Source: Pelargonium nanum (Eukaryota; Streptophyta; Magnoliopsida; Geraniales; Geraniaceae). From it: a DNA stretch of 21,747 nt. Positions 1 to 8,403 of this stretch are shown here, piece after piece (positions within the stretch are counted from its first letter, which is position 1; each line of letters opens with the position of its first letter). Under the pieces are notes generated by a model. The model was not told the origin of the DNA and searched no databases. It saw only the letters and a list, made by a program, of their open reading frames with translations. The stretch lies in NCBI GenBank assembly GCA_036897485.1, contig JAYMTF010001707.1, forward strand, positions 1 through 21,747, written 5' to 3'. Position numbers and translations under genes: made by a program.

Positions 1-1580
1 CTGTACACATCAGTTTCTTTACTAGCCTTCCCTGTTGTGGCACATTCAGGAGCCATGTAACCAAAAGTCCCTGCCAAGACTGTGGTTTGTGACCCTTTTG
101 CATGGTCCACAAGCCTTGCCAACCCAAAATCTCCAAGCTTGGCATTGAAACCACCATCCAACATGATGTTGCTTGATTTTATGTCCCTATGTACTACACA
201 TTGCTCCCATTCTTCGTGCAGGTAAAGCAACGCGGACGCCAATCCTTGAGCTATTCGGGTCCTTTGCTCCCATGTCAACATGCTCTTTTCTTTAAAAAGA
301 TGGAAATCTAGGCTCCCATTTGGCATGAACTCATATACAAGTAATAGGCCTCTTCTTTCATGGCACCAGCCTATTAGTTGCACCAAGTTTTTGTGCCTTA
401 ATCGGCTAATGATCCTTACTTCAGAAGCATACTCTTTTTTGCCTTGTTTAGACCCTTCTGAGACCCTCTTTACAGCTACATCCAATTTCAGCTCCCTCAA
501 AAACCCTCTATAAACCCCACCAAACCCTCCTTGTCCAAGCTTCTCATTTTCTGCAAAGTTACTCGTGGCGCGAGCCAATTCGTCGTATAAAAACCTCTTA
601 GGCCCCATTCCCATCTCAAACTCATCATCCATTGACATATCAAAAGGTGCAGCATTATCTGATCTTCTCCTTTTGTTCCTCTTTTTTCTAAGCCTACAAC
701 AGATCAACCCCAAACTACAGGCCAAAACTGCAAGGCCAGCACCAACACCTACCCCTATGATCACCATTAGTCCTCCATTTTGGCCTCGTGGATCGGATCT
801 TTTTGCAGGTGCATCAACTGTTAAGCTTGAGTTAAGGGACCAGGACTTAAGGGTATGCATCTCGTAGTAACTTCCCGTTGCTCCCGAGAAGCCAATGGTC
901 ACCATTTCTGGCAGTACACTTTTAAGATCAACTTGAAAATGGACAAATTGTTGGATCTTGGTAATATTATCACAATATCCAGTAACGGCAACACTCAAAT
1001 TTTTGGAAGCAGAGTTGTAGCTAATCCAAGCATCATTTTCTTTCCCTTCCAAAACACCACTGCACCATCTAACATAAGCACTAGAGTTCATAGAGTTTAT
1101 GTCAATACCTACGTGTTCGCCATCCGGGTCAATGTTCTTGTTCGAAAACATATCAAACTCCACAGCAACAAAGGGATGTTCAGTTGAGTTTGATGTCTGG
1201 TTTGCATCCACAATTCCAAGACCTCTACCAAATCCTGTTTGTGGAACTGGGAGAGCAGTGTGTGCAAGAAAAAAGGCCATACCATCTCCATGAGGAGTGA
1301 GATTGAAAGCATTGATGACAAATGAGAAATGGGTTGTGAAGTCAGTGACTTGTCCTGTTTTGTTGTCCCAAAGAGGCATTGGCTCCTTGTACACTGCTCG
1401 GCCGATGATGTTGTTGACAGTGCCTGTCAGTTGGATGTCCCCAGAAGCTGATTTAGAAGCTCCTGCATAAACTAGCACATCTCCACCGTTTGGATCGAAG
1501 GAGGTGAAGTTGAAGGACAAGGGAGTTGCAAAAGGAGTGATGAACATAATAGACAATGAAAAGTACAATAAAACATCCAT
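1..1580 (-). CDS. L-type lectin receptor-like kinase, class IX-like (gene 1, 3' end outside window)
   Basis: The minus strand is open for 526 codons from ATG 1580-1578 to the window edge. In order: signal peptide (about 1-20), legume-lectin domain (about 21-255) with metal-site residues E141, D143 and H157, a membrane span (about 270-293), a basic stop-transfer stretch, and a kinase with glycine loop 349-356, Lys371, HRD 464-466 and DFG 484-486. The rest of the kinase lobe and the C-terminus lie beyond the window. Class IX LecRKs sit in the plasma membrane, and several act in immunity and cell-death signalling; the ligand here is unknown. An in-frame stop lies about 60 bases upstream, so this ATG is the first usable one. 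It aligns with Met8 of the neighbouring copy, whose own start motif is missing here, so the signal peptide is shorter. This is the most divergent of the four copies in its lectin loops. Confidence 0.93.
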   Translation of the reverse strand, partial: MDVLLYFSLSIMFITPFATPLSFNFTSFDPNGGDVLVYAGASKSASGDIQLTGTVNNIIGRAVYKEPMPLWDNKTGQVTDFTTHFSFVINAFNLTPHGDGMAFFLAHTALPVPQTGFGRGLGIVDANQTSNSTEHPFVAVEFDMFSNKNIDPDGEHVGIDINSMNSSAYVRWCSGVLEGKENDAWISYNSASKNLSVAVTGYCDNITKIQQFVHFQVDLKSVLPEMVTIGFSGATGSYYEMHTLKSWSLNSSLTVDAPAKRSDPRGQNGGLMVIIGVGVGAGLAVLACSLGLICCRLRKKRNKRRRSDNAAPFDMSMDDEFEMGMGPKRFLYDELARATSNFAENEKLGQGGFGGVYRGFLRELKLDVAVKRVSEGSKQGKKEYASEVRIISRLRHKNLVQLIGWCHERRGLLLVYEFMPNGSLDFHLFKEKSMLTWEQRTRIAQGLASALLYLHEEWEQCVVHRDIKSSNIMLDGGFNAKLGDFGLARLVDHAKGSQTTVLAGTFGYMAPECATTGKASKETDVY

Positions 1581-2147
1581 GAGAGATAACAATATTGTCT
1601 GCAACAAATTGGAGCTGTCCAAGATTAATTTTGCAATTTATGAGTGAGAGAGAGATGGTTTTGTTCATGGTCAACTATGAGGCTTGCCTTGTTGGGATCA
1701 TAAAGAAGTAGTCAAGAATTAGAATGTAATGTATTCATAAAAGGCACATCAGCCGGCCATTTTTTCATGCTACGAAAAGGAATTGTTGATGTAATAGCTT
1801 TGTTTTTTTCTGATCATATCCTGAAATAGTCAAGAATGATGATCATGAAGCTGACATCAAATTACTTAAAGAACTGATTTATTCTTGACAAGTTTCATGA
1901 GTAATTTTGTCCTTGACATGATTGGTTATATGTTAGCATTAAGGGAATGGATATATATCAACATTGTTAATTTATATTTGTCTGACCTTTTCTTTGATAC
2001 ATTTATTTTGAGTCTACGTAGACAAGGACATCGAAGCAAAAAAAGAAAGAAAAAGAAAGAGACATGGTCATGTAATTGTTACCTTCAAATCATTATGATG
2101 TGCAAGCTGTGAAAACAAAATACAATTGAAGAAGATGAAGATGCTTA
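1581..2147. other. Spacer between LecRK genes 1 and 2
   Basis: This 567-bp AT-rich spacer holds the 5' flank of gene 1 and the 3' flank of gene 2. I see no coding region. The stretch around 1820-1885 (gtcaagaat, then taaagaactga) resembles 4586-4612 upstream of gene 2, so related 5' flanking DNA was probably duplicated with the genes. A GA-rich tract lies at 1643-1653 and an A/G-rich tract at 2037-2061. Confidence 0.5.
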
Positions 2148-4184
2148 TCATTTCTTCATCTTGGCAGAGGCGGGGGGGGGCCCGGGGGCCCTCCCGGGGG
2201 AGAGTGTAAGCGAGGACGGAGAAACATTCATATTTGAACATGAAGGGATGAAGGTTATTGGTGGAGCAGGTTGATGAAAATATGTCGGGACAGGCATCTT
2301 CGACGAGAGAACAGGCTGTGGAGCTTCACCATTGAGGACCTGCATTGCTTGCCTTATTGAGGGCCTAATTTGGCAATCTGGATGAGCACACCAAAGGCCA
2401 ACAATCATCAACTGCTCCATTTGTTGCTTGTTAAAGTCTGCACAGAGCCTTGGATCTGCAGCTTCAAGTAGCTTTCCTGTTCCATAGAGTTCCCAAATCC
2501 ACTCTATCAGCACACTCTTGCTTTCTTCCACATCTGCGTCGAAGGGTTTTCTTCCACAAGCTATTTCAAGTGCAACCACTCCAAAGCTGTACACATCAGA
2601 CTCTTTACTGGCTTTGCCTGTTACTGCACATTCAGGTGCAATGTAGCCAAAAGTCCCTGCCAAAACTGTGGTTTGTGACCCTTTTGCGTGATCCACCAGC
2701 CTCGCTAACCCGAAATCCCCAAGCTTTGCATTGAAATTTGAATCCAACATTATGTTGCTTGATTTGATATCCCTATGCACCACACATTGTTCCCATTCTT
2801 CATGTAGGTAGAGCAATGCTGAGGCCAAGCCTTGGACTATTTTGATTCTCTGGACCCAAGACAAAATGTTCTTATCTTTGAAGAGATGAACATCTAGGCT
2901 TCCATTTGACATGAACTCATACACAATTAGTAAACCTCTTCTTTCATGGCACCAACCAATGAGCTGCACCAGATTCTTGTGCCTTACGCGACTAATGATC
3001 GTTACTTCAGAAGCATACTCTTTTTTTCCTTGCCTAGACCACTCTGAGATCCTCTTCACAGCTACATAGGAGTTCAGCTCTCTCAAATATCCTTTGTACA
3101 CCCCACCAAATCCTCCTTGTCCAAGCTTTTGTTCCTCTGCAAAGTTGTTTGTTGCTTGAACCAATTCATCATATGAAAACTTCCTAGGCCTTGTCCCTCT
3201 TTCAAATTCTTCATCCATTGACATTTCAGTGGTTGCAGTGTCATCTTCTTTCTCTATGTTCTTCTTCTTCCTCAAGCTATACCAAATATACCCCAAACCA
3301 CATATCAAAACAAAGGCGCCGCCTACACTCAACCCCACGACTAGTCCAATATTGTTACTGCTTTTACCTTGTGCAGTACTTTTGAACCTTGATCCAACTG
3401 TTAAAGTTGAAGTGAAGTACCATGACTTGAGTGTATGTATCTCAAAGAACTTTCCTGTTGAAGCTGAGAAGCCAAAAGTGACAAATTCTGGTAGGAAGCT
3501 TTTGAAATCAACTTGAGAACTAAGATACTGCTCGAAGAGGGTATTGTTATCATATCCTGTGAAGGCAACACTTAAATTTTTGGAAGCTGAATCATATGTA
3601 ATCTTAACATAATTTTCTCTCCCATCTTTGATGCTACTATTCCATCTTATGTAATGATCACCAGAGTTCATAGAGTTTATGTTAATACCTACGTGATCAT
3701 AACTAGGGTCACCCAAATTGGGGTTCTGGTATGTGTCAAATTCCACTGCGAAAAAGGAATTTGTAGCTGAGTTGCTTGCATCCAAAAGGCCAAGATTGCC
3801 ACCCCCAAATGTTGGAAATTCAAGATCTTTGTGTGATAGGAAAAATGTCATCCCATCTCCATAAGGAGTTTGATTTTGCGAGCCAATCACAAATGAGAAG
3901 TGAGTAGTGAAGTCAGTAACATTTCCTGATGCTTCATCCCAAAGGTGCAGTTGTTTGGAATATATTGCTCTACCAATGCTGTCGTTCATGAGCTTGTCCT
4001 GCCGGTTCACTGTAAGTAAGATGTCTCCACCAGATTTTGATGCATCTTTCTCTACTTCCACGTCCGAATCATTTGGATCAAAGCCGGAGAAGTTGAAGGT
4101 CAATGAGGTTGCATTAGGAAATATAAGGACAGAGGCAATGAAATAAAGGAATAAAACAAACATGAGAGCCTTGTTGGTTGCCAT
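2148..4184 (-). CDS. L-type lectin receptor-like kinase, class IX-like (gene 2)
   Basis: This is an intronless, complete 678-aa LecRK. Residues 1-27 are a signal peptide ending in NATS. The legume-lectin domain runs from about 28 to 260, with the metal-site segment E148, D150, D163, H164. A membrane span covers about 279-303, then a KKK stop-transfer. The kinase has glycine loop 355-362, Lys377, HRD 470-472, Asn477, DFG 490-492 and APE 516-518, so it should be an active RD kinase. The family acts at the plasma membrane as extracellular sensors. The start MATNKA matches MASNKA in genes 3 and 4. The last residues are abnormal: where genes 3 and 4 end in SPIMPI and SPIQPR, this copy reads SPGRAPGPPPASAKMKK because of a 25-bp G/C tract. 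A weak TATA-like run lies near 4266-4276. Confidence 0.95.
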   Translation of the reverse strand: MATNKALMFVLFLYFIASVLIFPNATSLTFNFSGFDPNDSDVEVEKDASKSGGDILLTVNRQDKLMNDSIGRAIYSKQLHLWDEASGNVTDFTTHFSFVIGSQNQTPYGDGMTFFLSHKDLEFPTFGGGNLGLLDASNSATNSFFAVEFDTYQNPNLGDPSYDHVGININSMNSGDHYIRWNSSIKDGRENYVKITYDSASKNLSVAFTGYDNNTLFEQYLSSQVDFKSFLPEFVTFGFSASTGKFFEIHTLKSWYFTSTLTVGSRFKSTAQGKSSNNIGLVVGLSVGGAFVLICGLGYIWYSLRKKKNIEKEDDTATTEMSMDEEFERGTRPRKFSYDELVQATNNFAEEQKLGQGGFGGVYKGYLRELNSYVAVKRISEWSRQGKKEYASEVTIISRVRHKNLVQLIGWCHERRGLLIVYEFMSNGSLDVHLFKDKNILSWVQRIKIVQGLASALLYLHEEWEQCVVHRDIKSSNIMLDSNFNAKLGDFGLARLVDHAKGSQTTVLAGTFGYIAPECAVTGKASKESDVYSFGVVALEIACGRKPFDADVEESKSVLIEWIWELYGTGKLLEAADPRLCADFNKQQMEQLMIVGLWCAHPDCQIRPSIRQAMQVLNGEAPQPVLSSKMPVPTYFHQPAPPITFIPSCSNMNVSPSSLTLSPGRAPGPPPASAKMKK
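2171..2195. other. G/C-only insertion in the 3' end of LecRK gene 2
   Basis: All 25 bases are G or C except one T, in a coding region and genome that are otherwise AT-rich. Aligned with the same place in gene 3 (around 5116), the flanks continue on both sides (gggggagagtgtaag on one, ggcagagg against ggcataat on the other), so these bases are extra. The length is one more than a multiple of three, so the reading frame shifts and the C-terminus becomes longer. This may be a real insertion or an assembly or base-calling error in a homopolymer region. Confidence 0.75.
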
Positions 4185-4685
4185 CTCTGCAATATCAGCT
4201 CAAACACATGTGCAACGATGTGGGATTTGCTGCATGGTACATGTGTTATTGTCCTTGTTTAATGGAAATATAAAACTATTTCCACAGAAAAGCTGGGAAG
4301 AGCTGCTTCAAAGGGTAATATGCCAGCAAAGATAAGAACAAAGCTTGAAACAAACTTAGTTAAAGTTAACTGCAGGCATCACACAATTTTCTAGGGAGTT
4401 GCAGCTTTTCTTGTCAAGGATGCTATGCACTGGCCAGCCTTGTCATTCCATGGAAATGTCAAGGAATTGTATATACAAGAACTGTAGTTAGTGTCTGTTG
4501 CCCAAAAGTTTATTGAATTGGGTGACAATATCAAGGGATCTTAATCTGTCAGTATCCTTAGAGGACACTGAATTCAAAGTTAAAATCGTCAAGAATGAGA
4601 TTAAAGAACTGACTAACATAAAATTTGAATATTACAAATGTTTGGATTGGTAATTTTTTTTTCAAGTCTTAATGTAATCTGCCTT
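4185..4685 (-). promoter_or_regulatory. 5' flank of LecRK gene 2
   Basis: This is non-coding AT-rich DNA. Blocks of it recur upstream of gene 3: for example ggccagccttgtcattcca at 4432-4450 matches the stretch near 7272-7290, and further matching segments follow to about 4600 and 7460. The shared blocks show that the promoter was copied together with the coding region. A TATA-like run on the minus strand (TTTATATTTC) lies about 85 bases before the ATG, but I cannot confirm it. Confidence 0.5.
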
Positions 4686-5040
4686 TTATGTATTGCACTG
4701 GACTTTTGATACTGCATCATAAAAGTAATGATAAGTCTCGATTGGATCATTGTTACTTGGACAGAAAAACAATTTATGTCGTGACTCTTCGATGAAGATC
4801 TTGTTTTTCGTTCTCTGAGAAACAGAAAACAATGGCAGTGGAGATGAAAACATATTGAAAGGCTTGTTGTCTATCATCTCTGCAACATGAGCAAATGTAG
4901 GGACAATAATTTGGGACTTGCTGCTTGGCCTATGGTGTTGTCTGTTAATTGAAAATAAGAAATTAATTCTTCAATATAAGATAGCTGGAAAAAGACATAG
5001 CTAAAGTTAGTAGCAGGCATCTTGAAACCTTTAAGAAAGA
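4686..5040 (-). pseudogene. LecRK 5' relic between genes 2 and 3
   Basis: Bases 4862-4877 on the minus strand read GAGATG followed by codons for MIDNKPFN, matching the starts MATNKALM and MASNKAFM of the intact genes. The DNA upstream of it, to about 5030, matches the 5' flank of gene 2 (for example gggacttgctgcttgg against gggatttgctgcatgg, and gctaaagttagtagcaggcatc against gttaaagttaactgcaggcatc). After about 25 residues the similarity to a lectin gene stops and no lectin or kinase domain follows. I read this as the promoter and first codons of a LecRK copy whose body was deleted. An open frame of 63 codons remains, but nothing suggests it is a functional protein. Confidence 0.6.
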
Positions 5041-5105
5041 GATTTTACATTATATAGCTAAAGTTATAGAAAACAATATACAGTTTAAGATGCTTTTACA
5101 TTTCA

Positions 5106-7094
5106 TCATATTGGCATAATGGGGGAGAGTGTAAGTAAAGATGAAGGCAAGGCACAAAATCCCGGTGGAATGGATTCATGAAAATACGTAGGGACGGGCA
5201 TCGTTGAGGGGAGAACAGGCAGTGATGCTTCACCATTAAGCACCTGAATTGCTTGCCTTATTGAGGGCCTAAATTTGTAATCTGGATAAGCACACCAAAG
5301 GCCTATGATCATCAATTGCTCCATTTCTTGCTCTTCAAACTCTCCGCGGAGTCTTGAGTCTGCTGCATCAAGAAGCTCTCCTGTTCCATAGAGTTCCCAA
5401 ACCCACTCTATCAGCACACTCTTACTTTCTTCCACATCTGGATTGAAGGGTTTTCTTCCACAAGCTATTTCCAGTGCAACCACTCCAAAGCTATACACAT
5501 CTGATTCTTTACTAGCTTTTCCTGTTACTGCACATTCAGGTGCAATGTAGCCAAAAGTCCCTGCCAAAACTGTAGTTTGTGACCCTTTTATGTGGTCCAC
5601 CAGCCTAGCTAGCCCAAAATCTCCAAGCTTTGCATTAAAGTTTGAATCCAGCATTATGTTGCTTGATTTGATATCTCTATGCAGCACACAATGTTCCCAT
5701 TCCTCGTGCAGGTAGAGCAAAGCCGAGGCCAAGCCATGAACAATTTTGATTCTCTTGACCCATGACAACAATGTTTTGTCCTTGAAGAGGTGAACATCTA
5801 GGCTGCCATTTGACATGAACTCATATACAAGCAATAGTCCTCTTCTTTCATGGCACCAACCAATGAGCTGCACCAGATTTTTGTGCCTGACTCGGTTAAT
5901 GATCCTTACTTCAGAGGCGTACGCCTTTTTTCCTTGTCTAGACCACTTTGAGATCCTCTTCACAGCTACATAGGAGTTCAGCTCTGTCAAAAGTCCTCTG
6001 TATACTCCACCAAACCCTCCTTCTCCAAGCTTTTGTTCCTCTGAGAAGTTGTTTGTTGCTTTGACCAATTCATTATATGAATACTTCCTAGGCATCATGC
6101 CCCTTTCAAATTCTTCATCCATTGACATTTCAAAGGGTGTAGTATGATCTTCTTTCTTTATGTTCCTCTTCTTCCTCATGCTATAACAAATGTACCCAAT
6201 ACCGCATATTGAAACAAAGGCAACACCCACACTCAACCCAACCACTAGTCCCATTTTGCTGCTGCTTTTACCTTGCTCAGATGTAGATTTAGACTCCATT
6301 GTTAAATTAGTTGAACTGAAGTACCAGGACTTGAGGGTGTTTATCTCGAAGAACTTCCCCGTTGAGGCCGAGAAGCCAAAAGTAACAAATTCTGGAAGGA
6401 TACTTTTTAAATCAACTTGAGATCTAAGATACTGTTTGAATGGGGTGTTGTTATGATCATAGCCAGTGAAGGCAACACTTAGATTTTTTGAAGCAGAATC
6501 ATAAGTGATCTTGACATAAGTTTTGTTTCCATTCTTGATACTGTTATTCCATCTCACGAAACGATCACCAGAGTTCATAGAGTTAATGTCAATACCTACA
6601 TGGTCATAGGCAGGGTCATCCAAATGGAAGTTTTGATATGTATCAAATTCCACTGCAAGAAAGGAATTTGCAGCTGAGTAATTGGTTGCATCCACAAGGC
6701 CTAGATTGCCTCCGGCTTTACTTGTAAACTTGAGATCTTTGTTTGCCAGGAAGAATGTCATGCCATCACCATAATGAGTTTGGTTTCTTGAACTAATCAC
6801 AAATACAAATTGAGTGGTGAAGTCGGTAACTTGTCCCGTTGCATTATCCCAAAGCTGCAGTTGTGTAGGATATACTGCTCGTCCAACGCCATCAGTCATG
6901 CCTTTTCCCTCCCGGTTCACTGTGAGTAAGATATCTCCATTGGATTTTGAAGCATCTTCCTGAACTTCCATGTCTGAACCATTTGGATCAAAGGTGGAGA
7001 AGTTGAAGGTCAAAGAAGTTGCATGAGGAAACATAAAGATGGAGATGATGAAATAAGGGAGCAAAACAGCCATAAAAGCCTTGTTGCTTGCCAT
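5106..7094 (-). CDS. L-type lectin receptor-like kinase, class IX-like (gene 3)
   Basis: This is an intronless, complete LecRK of 662 aa when started at MASNKAF. The open frame extends six codons further up, to an ATG at 7112, but MASNKA matches genes 2 and 4 and gives a clean signal peptide (about 1-27). The lectin domain covers about 28-262, with E149, D151, D164 and H165. A membrane span lies at about 281-305. The kinase has glycine loop GEGGFGGV 357-364, Lys379, HRD 472-474 and DFG 492-494, so the catalytic set is complete. It ends in LTLSPIMPI. The segment from IKSSNIMLD through SFGVVALEIACGRKPF is almost identical to genes 2 and 4, while the lectin domain varies more. Its closest relative in the window is gene 2, with which it also shares 5' flanking DNA and an upstream relic. 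Confidence 0.95.
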   Translation of the reverse strand: MASNKAFMAVLLPYFIISIFMFPHATSLTFNFSTFDPNGSDMEVQEDASKSNGDILLTVNREGKGMTDGVGRAVYPTQLQLWDNATGQVTDFTTQFVFVISSRNQTHYGDGMTFFLANKDLKFTSKAGGNLGLVDATNYSAANSFLAVEFDTYQNFHLDDPAYDHVGIDINSMNSGDRFVRWNNSIKNGNKTYVKITYDSASKNLSVAFTGYDHNNTPFKQYLRSQVDLKSILPEFVTFGFSASTGKFFEINTLKSWYFSSTNLTMESKSTSEQGKSSSKMGLVVGLSVGVAFVSICGIGYICYSMRKKRNIKKEDHTTPFEMSMDEEFERGMMPRKYSYNELVKATNNFSEEQKLGEGGFGGVYRGLLTELNSYVAVKRISKWSRQGKKAYASEVRIINRVRHKNLVQLIGWCHERRGLLLVYEFMSNGSLDVHLFKDKTLLSWVKRIKIVHGLASALLYLHEEWEHCVLHRDIKSSNIMLDSNFNAKLGDFGLARLVDHIKGSQTTVLAGTFGYIAPECAVTGKASKESDVYSFGVVALEIACGRKPFNPDVEESKSVLIEWVWELYGTGELLDAADSRLRGEFEEQEMEQLMIIGLWCAYPDYKFRPSIRQAIQVLNGEASLPVLPSTMPVPTYFHESIPPGFCALPSSLLTLSPIMPI

Positions 7095-7569
7095 CACAGA
7101 ATATGAGCTCAAATGAAGGTGCAGCTATTTGGATTTGCTGCTTGGTTGGTAATTGGAAATCAAAAGTTATGTATACAAAGCAAGCAAACAAAACAGCAAA
7201 GCTGGAAAAATGCATAGTTTTGGAATTTGCCAGGGACTCCAAGCTTTTCATGTGCTGGAAATTATGCATAGGCCAGCCTTGTCATTCCAAGGAAATTATG
7301 TCAAATGGTTATATGTGAACTTTAGTTAGTATTTGTTGCCTAACAGTTACTTGGATTGGATTGCATGGGAATATCAAGGATATACAGTTCGTCGTATCCT
7401 TATATTTCTAGTACTGAGAGCATCGAATTCAACGTTGAAGTCCTCAAGAAAGAGATTTGTTTAATCACTAGAACATGATAAAACAAACAAATACTCCAAC
7501 TTACTGGAAATATGAGTGTTGCAAATGTTTGGACTGACTATATTTTTATTTTCTCTACCATTCATATTC
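7095..7569 (-). promoter_or_regulatory. 5' flank of LecRK gene 3
   Basis: This is an AT-rich non-coding flank homologous to the flank of gene 2. Shared blocks include the ggccagccttgtcattcca block (from about 7272), ctttagttagt and tgttgcc (from about 7320), and gaattcaa followed by gtcctcaagaa (about 7426-7450). No confident TATA box is seen. Confidence 0.5.
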
Positions 7570-7795
7570 TTATGCAATCTTTCTCTTTGTATGTAATTGC
7601 ACTTACCTTTGATACCCATACATAAAAGTAATGAACTGTCTTGATTTGGCTATTGCTAGTAGGACAATTTGAGTAAGACAGCAAGAACCATAGCAATTTA
7701 TTGCTGAAGAAGATTTTGCTGTCTTCTTAAACCAGAGAATAATGAGAGCGAAGACGAAAACATATTCAAGAAGCTCATTGTTGAATTTATGATCT
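7570..7795 (-). pseudogene. Second LecRK 5' relic, upstream of gene 3
   Basis: This stretch aligns with the relic upstream of gene 2. Examples are cataaaagtaatga (4719-4732 and 7621-7634), and gatgaaaacatattgaaag with agcttg-type sequence (4843-4866) against gacgaaaacatattcaag (7755-7772). The ATG kept at 4875-4877 is not kept here, and stops interrupt the frame. Its place relative to gene 3 is the same as the first relic's place relative to gene 2, so relic and gene were duplicated as one unit. Confidence 0.5.
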
Positions 7796-8403
7796 TATTT
7801 CAATTCATTTGTACGTCTGTCGTTCCATAAAGATTTTTCACATTGATTTTGTTTCAAGTTTCAATTAAATTCATCAGGTTTATGTTGGGTTTAATATTAC
7901 CTATTTATACAGATTGATGAAATGCAGGAAAGAAATTGATGACATGATAGAAGGCATTTTTAGTTTTATCTTTGTTTCTTTGCTTTTGAGCATAATTCTG
8001 ATTTGTAACAGATTACATGCAGAGAAGTCTTGAATTTGCAAGGGAGCTTTTAGCTACATGGGCAAGCTACTAACCTCTCTCAGTCACTCATTGACATGAA
8101 AACTGCTCCATAATTTGAGGTTTGTTTAATATGTTTCAGATTAGAACAACTTTTGATCTAGACCATATCATCACAATTCACATATTATCATCTTTCTGAG
8201 GTCTTTTTGTGTTTGAAATTCTTCCAACTTAACCATAACCTAAGCTGCTTGAAAACTTAAGGTAGAAACTAAGTGCAAGAGTTAGCACAACAAATAGCTC
8301 AGTCAAAATTGAGAATTTATACTGTCAAATGATCAAATCATTTTGATGCTTATGTGAAAACAGTATAGAGTTGAGGAAGATAAAAGGTGCTATTAACATT
8401 TCC
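7796..8403. other. Spacer downstream of LecRK gene 4
   Basis: This is about 600 bp of AT-rich DNA with no open frame, repeat or RNA gene that I can recognise. The last 60 bases, next to the stop codon of gene 4, resemble the 3' flanks of genes 2 and 3 (gatgctt and catttc-type blocks), so the 3' flank was also copied. Confidence 0.4.

Noticed and set aside
1..1580. Gene 1 as a frameshifted pseudogene, since only small complete frames appear here
   Set aside because: Direct translation gives 526 uninterrupted codons with all kinase motifs; it only looks broken because its stop lies outside the window.
1453..1674. 73-codon minus-strand open frame with hydrophobic start overlapping LecRK gene 1
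   Set aside because: It is a shifted frame of the gene 1 start; the true lectin frame (MDVLLYFS..., ATG at 1580) is open to the window edge and carries the domains.
4686..4877. 63-codon frame as a small functional gene
   Set aside because: Only its first codons match LecRK starts; the rest has no domain and no counterpart frame in the second relic.
7095..7112. Six-codon N-terminal extension of LecRK gene 3
   Set aside because: MASNKA is the start shared by genes 3 and 4 (MATNKA in gene 2), and the extension is absent from them.
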